A stretch of DNA of 12,172 nt, taken from assembly GCA_036505615.1 (NCBI GenBank), contig DASXTB010000387.1:1-12172 (forward strand), given 5' to 3'. The first letter of the stretch is position 1; the number at the start of each line of letters is the position of its first letter. Position numbers and translations under genes: made by a program. The notes under the pieces are model-generated. The model ran no database searches. It saw nothing but the letters and a program-made list of their open reading frames with translations, and was not told the DNA's origin. This stretch comes from DASXTB01 sp036505615 (GTDB lineage Bacteria; Acidobacteriota; UBA6911; JACQSX01). Below are positions 1 to 5,909 of this stretch, piece by piece.

Positions 1-122
1 TTCTCCAGCAATGACGCGATTGCTTGCTGCGCGGCTGGCGAATCGTCGGCCACGAGCGTCCGGATTCGATGTGCTTTTTCCTCGTCCCGGTGTCGAGCTG
101 AAGATAGAATAGCCAAAGCCAT
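1..122 (-). CDS. Response regulator, receiver-domain N-terminus (partial, runs off window)
   Basis: Only the first 40 codons are present; the rest lies beyond base 1. The peptide contains IRTLVADDSPAAQQAIASLL, the first beta strand and helix of a receiver domain, with the acidic pair D26-D27 that binds the metal ion in this family. The phospho-accepting Asp and any output domain are outside the window. The ATG at 122 is supported by an AGGTGA ribosome-binding site (complement of 129-134) six bases upstream. About 20 residues precede the usual receiver start, and no other ATG or GTG lies between. It follows a HisKA_3-type kinase on the same strand, and such kinases normally pair with NarL/LuxR-type regulators. 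By inference it is the kinase's partner and the final transcription output of the stressosome pathway. Receiver identity is well supported; the NarL assignment is inference. Confidence 0.8.
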   Translation of the reverse strand, partial: MALAILSSARHRDEEKAHRIRTLVADDSPAAQQAIASLLE

Positions 123-443
123 CTGACATCACCTAGATAAAAAATCACCCCTACTTAGTCTAAGCTGAAGCCCAGGAGCGGAACATACACAGGATTCCTT
201 AGGGCTGGGGGGCTAGACCTCTTAGGGGAAGATGCAAAGCTCGGAAAACTCTATATTTGTGAGGTCAAGGATCGATCCTTGAAAAATTGAAAAGTAGTGC
301 AGAATCTGAGAATGCGGGGCCGGCTGCACCAGCCCCGGCCTTGCAAGTCGGGGTCGAACGCAATCCAGAATTGCCTAAGGCGGGGACAAGGTCGTCTGTG
401 CCCAATGGCTCTCACGGCAAGGCCGCTGAAAGCGGCCTGCCAG
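123..443. other. 321-bp intergenic region between kinase and response regulator
   Basis: No convincing gene is seen. The stretch holds several structured elements listed separately: hairpins at the kinase stop, a GC-rich hairpin at 318-340 (GGCCGGCTG pairing with CAG and CCGGCC across a two-base bulge), and an 18-bp palindrome at 265-282. The gap is long for two genes of one two-component system, so the regulator may have its own promoter. I could not find a good -35/-10 pair upstream of it. Confidence 0.5.
265..282. promoter_or_regulatory. 18-bp perfect palindrome, candidate operator
   Basis: TCAAGGATCGATCCTTGA is its own reverse complement over all 18 bases; the flanking bases (264 G, 283 A) do not extend it. 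It lies about 143 bp upstream of the response-regulator start. Perfect two-fold symmetry of this length is typical of a binding site for a dimeric regulator, possibly the response regulator itself. No protein partner can be named from the sequence. Confidence 0.4.
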
Positions 444-453
444 CTATGCTGGC
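420..453 (-). terminator. Tandem hairpins at the kinase stop codon
   Basis: Two perfect hairpins lie back to back. One has arms GCCAGC (439-444) and GCTGGC (448-453) and contains the kinase TAG stop. The other has arms AGGCCGCT (420-427) and AGCGGCCT (431-438) around a three-base loop, directly after the stop on the kinase strand. No U-run follows, so this is not a classical intrinsic terminator. It could stabilise the transcript end or attenuate read-through into the response regulator. Confidence 0.4.
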
Positions 454-2849
454 ATGCCGCCCTCTTCCGGCCGCTCCCCCCCGACCGGCAGAACCGCCTT
501 CACCGTCGTCCCCTGTTTGCTCGACAGGATCTCCAAGCGTCCTCCCAACTGCCTGACCCGCTCCCGCATGCCCGCTATCCCCACTCCCAAAGCTGGTATG
601 CCATCGCTTGAAAGGTCCATCTCACCTTTGCCGATTCCCCGTCCTTGGTCCTGGATCTCCAATATCACTTGGTCGGATCCTGAAACAAGACGAACCTGGG
701 CGGTCGCACTACCTGAATGGCGATGAATGTTGGTGAGCCCCTCCTGCACGATTCTAAAAAGCGCCAGTTCCGCCGCGCGCTGCAACCGCGCCTCTTCTGA
801 TGGGACCTCCAAGTCGACATGAATCCCGCTACGCTTAGAAAAACCATCCGCGTACCAGCGCAAAGCAGCCGCCAAACCTAACTCCTCGAGCATAGGGGGA
901 TGCAATAGATAAGAGAGGGTCCGGATTTCCCGTGAGCATTCCTCGACCAGCTCCTTGGCCTCTGAAAAGGCTTTACGCGCGCGTTTGTCGAGTTTAGTCG
1001 TCGATGTGTCAACTAAGGAAAGGTTGACCGCCAGGGCTGCCAGCGTCTGTCCCGTAGTATCATGCAGCTCGCGCGCCATACGGCGTCGCTCTTCATCCTG
1101 AAGCTGGAGCAAACGTCCTGAGAGACGGTAAACCGACTTTTCGGCTTCCCTCCGTTCCGTGACGTCGCGGAATGTTTCGACTGCGCCCACTAATCTCCCG
1201 TGCTCGTCCCGAATAGGAGTACTGGCCCCGTCGACCACAAAGGCAGTACCGTTCTTCCTCCAAAAAACTTCGTCCCTTATGTGATGGACAGTTCCATCAC
1301 TTAGCGTCTGCATCAGCGGGCATTCCTCGCGCGGATAAGGCAAGCCGTCGGCCCTGGAGTGGTGAAGCATTTCATGCTGTGGCCTTCCGATCAGCTCCTC
1401 CACTTTCCATCCGGTCATCCGAGCTGCCGCCGGATTCATGAATGTGGTGTTCCCCTCCCGATCTACGCCGGAAATGCCTTCCCCTGCCGAATTCAGAATC
1501 AGTTCATTTCGGCGCATCAGGCGATGCAGTTCCTCTTCCGCACGCCTGCGCTCGCTAATGTCACGGAGAATAGCGGTGAAAAATACCTGGCTTCCGGCCT
1601 TCCAGGAGGTCAGCGAGAGCTCCAGCGGAAACTCCATGCCATTCTTTCTCAGGCCACTTAACTCTATGGTTTTTCCCAAAAGGCGCGATTCTCCCGTTCC
1701 CATAAACCGTTCGATGCCACTCGCATGATCTTCCCGGGGGCGCGCCGGCATAAGAAACGTCAACGGCTTGCCCAGCACCTGTTCTTCGCTGTAACCAAAA
1801 ATCTCGCGGGCCGCATTGTTCCAGAAAGTGATATTCCCTTCGCTGTCGGCCGAAAGAATTGCGTCGACAGCGGACTGCGCCACGGAACGGAATTTCATCT
1901 CAGAATCCCGTAGCGCCTCTTCGGCCCGCTTTCGTTCCCCAACACGCGCAAGCTGGGTGCCGATGTTTTCAATCACCTCGAGGAGCTCAGAATCGGGTTC
2001 TATAGCCTCCTCGGAGAAGAACTCCAGCACTCCAACGATCTTGTCACCGGCCAAAACCGGAAAACCGAAGCCCGCTTTTACTCCGACGTCACTGGCAAGC
2101 TTCGCCCTCGGGAAATTGGAATCCTTAGTTACGTCCGTGATCCAGGCCGGCTTCCTTGTTGCCAGAACACGGCCCGGTAGTCCAATTCCGGATGCAAGTG
2201 GAGTAGCCTCAGTGATTCTCCGGAAGGTCTCAAACCGTTGCGCGCTCTGAAAGTACCAGGTAGTGGAAGGCTCCAGCACGTCAGGGGAATTCTTCGATGG
2301 AACGTAAAGATGTCCCACCGGCCATTTCACAAACGTACAGATGCGTTCCAGACAAATCCGCGCCGCATCCTCGAACGAAGAAGCTTCATTCGCAGCAACT
2401 GCCACCGACCGGAGCAGCTCTACAAACATGCTCTGCCTTCTTAAGGCGCTTTCAGCCCGCCGCCGTTCGCTGATTTCGTTTTCCAGTCCTCGAATCGCCG
2501 CGGCAAGTTCAAACGCGCGCCGCTCCAGCATTTCATTAAGCTGGCGCAGAGTGTCGTTGGCCTCTCGGAATCCGCGGTGCGTCATTTCATAAGGTGACAG
2601 GCATTCCGCGAAAAACTCGGCCGCCGCTTTGCCAGCCCGTGCGGGCTCTTTCAAAGTCCGGGACCAGGTCGAAAGTTGTTCCAGCGTCTCGTGGTGAATC
2701 CTGACGAAGTCAAGAATTCCGATGTTCTCTGCCACTGCCTGACGGCCCAGTTCATAAGCCCGCCGCAAAGAAGCCTCACTGAGCTCCTCAAGGTAGATCT
2801 GCAGCGCGGAAATGTATTGCTCTCTTAATTGCTGCAGAGCCGCATTCAT
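444..2849 (-). CDS. Sensor histidine kinase with N-terminal RsbU-like RsbT-binding domain (RsbU_N-GAF-PAS-PAS-HisKA_3-HATPase)
   Basis: An 801-aa cytoplasmic kinase with no membrane segment. Residues 8-103 follow the RsbU N-terminal domain: YLEELSEASLRRAYELGR, then IHHETLEQL near 51-59, and a closing helix ending in TLRQLN. Bacillus RsbU uses this domain to bind RsbT. Residues about 104-140 look coiled-coil. A GAF domain spans about 141-305, and two PAS domains lie near 315-435 and 445-567. HisKA_3 follows with the phospho-accepting H596 in MARELHDTTGQ. The HATPase_c domain has an N-box (QEGLTNIHRH, N707), G1 (DQGRGI, 734-739) and G2 (GVGIAGMRERV). All residues expected of an active kinase are visible. 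Its ATG overlaps the rsbX stop (ATGA), so the two are probably translationally coupled. I infer that RsbT released from the stressosome binds residues 1-100 and switches the kinase, which then phosphorylates the downstream regulator. Domain calls after residue 300 are very secure; the RsbU_N call rests on pattern matching from memory. Confidence 0.9.
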   Translation of the reverse strand: MNAALQQLREQYISALQIYLEELSEASLRRAYELGRQAVAENIGILDFVRIHHETLEQLSTWSRTLKEPARAGKAAAEFFAECLSPYEMTHRGFREANDTLRQLNEMLERRAFELAAAIRGLENEISERRRAESALRRQSMFVELLRSVAVAANEASSFEDAARICLERICTFVKWPVGHLYVPSKNSPDVLEPSTTWYFQSAQRFETFRRITEATPLASGIGLPGRVLATRKPAWITDVTKDSNFPRAKLASDVGVKAGFGFPVLAGDKIVGVLEFFSEEAIEPDSELLEVIENIGTQLARVGERKRAEEALRDSEMKFRSVAQSAVDAILSADSEGNITFWNNAAREIFGYSEEQVLGKPLTFLMPARPREDHASGIERFMGTGESRLLGKTIELSGLRKNGMEFPLELSLTSWKAGSQVFFTAILRDISERRRAEEELHRLMRRNELILNSAGEGISGVDREGNTTFMNPAAARMTGWKVEELIGRPQHEMLHHSRADGLPYPREECPLMQTLSDGTVHHIRDEVFWRKNGTAFVVDGASTPIRDEHGRLVGAVETFRDVTERREAEKSVYRLSGRLLQLQDEERRRMARELHDTTGQTLAALAVNLSLVDTSTTKLDKRARKAFSEAKELVEECSREIRTLSYLLHPPMLEELGLAAALRWYADGFSKRSGIHVDLEVPSEEARLQRAAELALFRIVQEGLTNIHRHSGSATAQVRLVSGSDQVILEIQDQGRGIGKGEMDLSSDGIPALGVGIAGMRERVRQLGGRLEILSSKQGTTVKAVLPVGGERPEEGGMPA

Positions 2850-3475
2850 TCCTTTTGTCCCAGGTAGCGCGCCACAAGTACCAGGGCATCATCGGTCTTC
2901 TTGCCATGATTAGCCAAAATGCGATCCGCCGCCTGCTGCGGCGCATCCGTCAGATTTAAGGATTTGGCAAAATCGGCGGAGATGCCATCGGTGGCCATCA
3001 CCAGGATGTCGCCCGGCATTACCGAGACAACCGCGGCGCGCAAAGGCGCTATCTGGTAGCCGACTACTCCACCGCGCAGGACCACATTTTCGTGCGAAGG
3101 AACAATATTTGGATCAGCCCGCAGCAGTAATCCTTCCACATTGCCCACGCCCAGCCAGGAAATGGTCCCTTCTGTCGCGTTAAACGAGGCCAAGCTCATG
3201 ACCACCCCGCGGGTTTTTGCCAAGGCCCCGTGGCAGCGTTTTACCAAAGAGATGACAGATTCGTGACAATAGCTTTCCAGAGTAGATACGGCAAGCCTGG
3301 CGGCGATTGTTGCTTCGTCGCCGTGGCCCAGCCCATCCACAACGCCTACCAAGACGCCATTGGGGAATGGCTTGACCACGTGCAGATCCCCTGAGACGGC
3401 TTCGCCTTCGAGAGCCAACGCAGCAACTCCCCATTCAATGAGCGGCTTTTCTTCGGTGGACCTTAACGAATTCAC
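2846..3475 (-). CDS. rsbX: RsbX-like PP2C/SpoIIE-family serine phosphatase
   Basis: 209 aa, close to Bacillus RsbX (about 199 aa). RsbX removes phosphate from RsbS and RsbR and so resets the stressosome after stress. The SpoIIE/PP2C metal-binding residues are in place: SGD (D30), VVDGLGHG (D47), ATDGI (D163) and KTDDALVLVARY (D195-D196). GVGNVEGLL matches the family's central strand. There is no regulatory or sensor domain, as expected for RsbX rather than RsbU. The start is GTG at 3475; no upstream in-frame start precedes a TGA, and no strong ribosome-binding site is visible, so the start is less certain than the gene. It is separated from rsbT by a repeat array and overlaps the kinase by four bases. 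Confidence 0.88.
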   Translation of the reverse strand: MNSLRSTEEKPLIEWGVAALALEGEAVSGDLHVVKPFPNGVLVGVVDGLGHGDEATIAARLAVSTLESYCHESVISLVKRCHGALAKTRGVVMSLASFNATEGTISWLGVGNVEGLLLRADPNIVPSHENVVLRGGVVGYQIAPLRAAVVSVMPGDILVMATDGISADFAKSLNLTDAPQQAADRILANHGKKTDDALVLVARYLGQKE

Positions 3476-3657
3476 TGCGCGTTGTGTTTTTGAAGATCAT
3501 CGGATGGCTGATGACTGGTAACGATTGACCAATCACGCCTCTAGCTTCCTGCCGTCTGCTTCCTGCCGTCTGCCGTCTGCTGCCTGCCTCCTGCTTCCTG
3601 CCGCCTGCCTCCTGCTTCCTGCCGCCTGCCTCCTGCCTTCTGTTTCCCGCTTGCTTT
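3476..3657. other. 182-bp gap between rsbT and rsbX
   Basis: Non-coding. The part next to rsbT is the GGCAGGA-type heptad array described separately. The part next to rsbX (3476-3543) shows only a faint seven-base rhythm (for example GATGACT, GGTAACG, ATTGACC at about 3508-3530). No clear promoter for rsbX is seen. Confidence 0.5.
3544..3648 (-). repeat. Heptanucleotide repeat array A (GGCAGGA type) after rsbT
   Basis: About 15 degenerate seven-base units, reading C-Y-K-CCTG on the plus strand and GGCAGGA, AGCAGGA, GGCAGGC or GACGGCA-like on the minus strand, which is the coding strand of rsbT. Within it there is a 21-base higher-order repeat made of the heptads AGGAGGC, AGGCGGC and AGGAAGC, seen about twice in full. 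It begins within about 10 bases of the rsbT stop and lies inside the stressosome operon. The same family occurs at 7497-7590 and 12083-12172. Confidence 0.9.
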
Positions 3658-4068
3658 TCATCGCCTCCATTTCTTCATCGTGACAGTAGTCCCCTTTCCT
3701 ATTTCAGAGACGATCTCAAATTCATCCATCAGCCGCTTGGTTCCGGGCAGACCCAGTCCCAGACTGTTTCCGGTGGAGAAACCGTCCTGCATCGCCTGTG
3801 CCACATTGGGAATCCCGGGACCCTGATCTTTCGCAATGACGAGAATCCCTTGTTTGGCCCCCTGATGAGCGGGCCCCAAAATTATTTCTCCTTCGCCTGC
3901 ATAGGAAACGATATTTCTAGCCATCTCAGAAATGGCGGTCGCGATAATCGTCAAATCGCTCCCAGAAAATCCAAGTTGTGCTGCAACCGATCGCCCCTGC
4001 TGGCGCGCGTTGACCACGTCGCCATCTGAGCGTATGGGAACACGAACTTCAGTCTCCACGGTTTTCAT
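3658..4068 (-). CDS. rsbT: RsbT-like serine/threonine kinase of the stressosome
   Basis: 136 aa, against 133 for Bacillus RsbT, and collinear with it throughout. This small GHKL-fold kinase is held by the RsbR-RsbS complex, phosphorylates both under stress, then leaves to activate its output partner. The ATP-binding motifs are visible: the N-box ISEMARNIVSYAG with N52, G1 as DQGPGIP (D81) and G2 as GLGLGLPGTKRL (104-113). GFSTGNSLG matches the family's lid region. The start overlaps the rsbS stop (ATGA, 4065-4068), giving tight translational coupling and roughly equal dosage. A heptad repeat array follows the stop at once. The nearby partner with an RsbU-like N-terminus is the histidine kinase, so that is its likely target. 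Confidence 0.95.
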   Translation of the reverse strand: MKTVETEVRVPIRSDGDVVNARQQGRSVAAQLGFSGSDLTIIATAISEMARNIVSYAGEGEIILGPAHQGAKQGILVIAKDQGPGIPNVAQAMQDGFSTGNSLGLGLPGTKRLMDEFEIVSEIGKGTTVTMKKWRR

Positions 4069-4442
4069 TTTGCGCGCGGCCTGCCTCGCTTCTTCAGTTC
4101 TCGGTCCAGAAACGCCAATCCCTCTTCCAGATCAAGCATTGTATTGACGCCTTCCAGCGTTAACCCTAACTGCACCATCGCAAACGCCACTTCAGGTTGG
4201 ATGCCGACAATGACAGTCTCAGCTCCGCGCAGACGCAACATGTGGGCTGTGGCGGTCAGCGTGCGAGAGGCAAACGAGTCCATCACGTCAAGTACGGTGA
4301 CATCCACGATTACTCCTCGAGAACGGTATTTCCCGACTCGTTCGGCGAGCTCGTCTCGCAGCATCAACAGGTCCTGGTCGGTGAGCGCAGCCTGTATAGA
4401 CGCAATCAGATAGTCGCCTTGCTTCAAAATTGGGACTTCCAT
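4065..4442 (-). CDS. rsbS: RsbS-like STAS-domain stressosome scaffold protein
   Basis: 125 aa forming one STAS domain, the usual RsbS size. RsbS and RsbR build the stressosome core that captures RsbT. The family phosphorylation site, Ser59 in Bacillus within a DSF motif, is present here as S56 in VLDVMDSFASR. The GIQPEVAFAMVQLGL motif (about 89-103) matches the second half of the STAS fold. The C-terminal tail is basic (KKRGRPRAK). It starts 10 bases after the rsbR stop and overlaps rsbT by four bases. A single-domain STAS protein could also be an anti-sigma-factor antagonist of the RsbV type. The DSF site together with the adjacent rsbR and rsbT genes makes RsbS much more likely. Confidence 0.94.
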   Translation of the reverse strand: MEVPILKQGDYLIASIQAALTDQDLLMLRDELAERVGKYRSRGVIVDVTVLDVMDSFASRTLTATAHMLRLRGAETVIVGIQPEVAFAMVQLGLTLEGVNTMLDLEEGLAFLDRELKKRGRPRAK

Positions 4443-4452
4443 CGGTCACCGC

Positions 4453-5355
4453 CTACATCCGTACGAGTTCAACTTTGTATCCCAGTAATCTTTCGGCTTC
4501 TTCGATGCCACCCTGCAGGTCGCCCACTGTGTTCATTTTGCCCAAATCCACTCCGATAGTCACCAACGTCTGGGCGATCTCCGGCGACAGCCCCGTCACG
4601 ATTACGGTAGCTCCCATCAGTCGAGACGCGTCGACGGTCTGAACCAGGTGGTTAGCTACGTTGGAGTCAATCGCCGGCACGCCGGTGATATCCATGACCA
4701 CCACTTTGGCTCGGTTCATGCGGATGCCACGCAACACTTGTTCGGTGAGCTGACGAGCCCGCTGGCTGTCGATTACACCGATCATCGGCAGAATCAACAA
4801 CCGCTCGCGCACCTGAAGCACGGGAGTTGAAAGTTCCCGAATCGCTTCCTGCTGCTGGCGGATGATGCGCTCGCGCTCCTGAACGAAACCGACGCCTACG
4901 GTGTTGGCGATGCGGTTGGCTGCTGGCTCGTAGGCGTCCAGCACCCGGTTCAGCAACTCGAAGTCCGCTTGGTATTTCTTGAACAGCGAGCGTGCCAGCA
5001 CGTCGCGCAGCAGCAGCACGATGCCAAGTACCTCGTGAGTTTCCACGCCTCGCGGGATGATGCGTTCAGACAGGTTCCGTGCATAGGCCTGCAGTGCTTC
5101 GACGCTTCCTGTTTCCAGCACCTCGACGTAGTTGTCATACACGGACGTGGCCTCGGCAAAAATCTCTTCCTTGGTCATAGCCGTCAGCAATTGCGCCTCG
5201 GTGATGCGCCGGGCCCATTCCTCACGAAGCATGGTCCGGTTTTCACGCAGGTGCGCGACCAGCTCACGAAGAAGCCGATCGGTCCCCTCCGTTCTGAGTT
5301 TCTCCGCTTCGCGCGTGGTTAGTCTCTCTCTTTCTTTTGGTGGTTGCTTTGGCAT
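4453..5355 (-). CDS. rsbR: RsbR-like stressosome sensor with C-terminal STAS domain
   Basis: 300 aa. Residues about 25-155 are an all-helical sensor domain resembling the RsbRD_N type (ENRTMLREEWARRI, then YARNLSERIIPRGVETHEVL); I see no haem-type histidine that would argue for a globin sensor. A helical linker (156-175) leads to the STAS domain at about 178-300, with LPMIGVIDSQRAR and MDITGVPAIDSNVANHLV. By alignment with Bacillus RsbRA, the two RsbT phosphorylation sites Thr171 and Thr205 fall on S197 and S231, so both acceptors are serine here. The ATG at 5355 has a strong AAGGAGG site (complement of 5359-5365). It is the first gene of the minus-strand operon and is divergent from the sigma gene. 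What it senses cannot be read from the sequence. Confidence 0.92.
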   Translation of the reverse strand: MPKQPPKERERLTTREAEKLRTEGTDRLLRELVAHLRENRTMLREEWARRITEAQLLTAMTKEEIFAEATSVYDNYVEVLETGSVEALQAYARNLSERIIPRGVETHEVLGIVLLLRDVLARSLFKKYQADFELLNRVLDAYEPAANRIANTVGVGFVQERERIIRQQQEAIRELSTPVLQVRERLLILPMIGVIDSQRARQLTEQVLRGIRMNRAKVVVMDITGVPAIDSNVANHLVQTVDASRLMGATVIVTGLSPEIAQTLVTIGVDLGKMNTVGDLQGGIEEAERLLGYKVELVRM

Positions 5356-5909
5356 TTTCCTCCTTCGACCTAGACGCGGCTGGCACCTAAAAGTAGCTCA
5401 GGCCGCTAGTGAGAGGCTTCGTCAACTTTTCAAAACCACAAAGCCTGGGATGATTATTGAAATTACCCTCTCAGCTCCGTCACGCAAGCGGAGCGAAGAA
5501 TTATTGACCGCAAAACATTCAAAATCAAGAAACGCTCTTCCGGCCCGGGTGGCAAACGCCGAAATACAGGATGCCTTTCAGCCTGTCTGGGCGCGTTTTT
5601 CCATCCTTATCGGACCTTTGCGCGCCCCTTCCCTTCCCCTTCACAGAAATCCCTTAAGGTCCCTTACGTAGTAGCAGCGCTCCAAATTCCTAACTCTACT
5701 GAATTGTGGCCTTTACCTCTATTAACGCATAGTGCACAAGAGACGGAGCACATTATCACAGGACAGCTAATTGGGCGGGGGACGTTGACCCCTGGGGGTG
5801 TTATTGCGTCGTCGGCTGCGAAGACAAAGTGAAAAATCTAAGAACGGCGGGTGTTTAGTGGTTGCCAGTTGCGAAGATGCCACTTTGACCACCAAAAGAG
5901 GACAATCGT
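5356..5909. other. 554-bp divergent intergenic region (rsbR / sigma factor)
   Basis: It must carry the promoters of both the rsb operon and the sigma gene. I see no tRNA or heptad array. A plus-strand open frame that enters from rsbR antisense and ends at 5671 has no start signal or family resemblance. A weak -35/-10 candidate for the sigma gene is TTGTGG (5704-5709), 18 bases, CATAGT (5728-5733). A CCCTTAAGGTCCCTTA element at 5651-5666 is listed separately. The sigma gene would have a long leader. Confidence 0.5.
5651..5666 (-). promoter_or_regulatory. TAAGGGWCCTTAAGG element, copy 1
   Basis: On the minus strand this reads TAAGGGACCTTAAGGG. It contains the palindrome CCTTAAGG and matches 14 of 15 bases of the element at 10339-10353. 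It is oriented toward rsbR but lies about 296 bp from its start. Function unknown; a regulator site is possible. Confidence 0.3.

Noticed and set aside
346..366. tRNA-like T-arm (GTCGGGGTCGAACGC)
   Set aside because: The stem does not pair properly, and no acceptor, D or anticodon arms can be built around it.
1816..2250. 144-aa plus-strand open frame
   Set aside because: Antisense to the GAF and PAS region of the kinase; Ser/Arg-rich composition typical of shadows.
3544..3648. CRISPR array
   Set aside because: Units are seven bases, directly adjacent and degenerate, with no spacers and no cas genes.
5132..5671. 179-aa plus-strand open frame reaching into the divergent intergenic region
   Set aside because: Its first half is antisense to rsbR, and the intergenic half has no recognisable domain or start signal.
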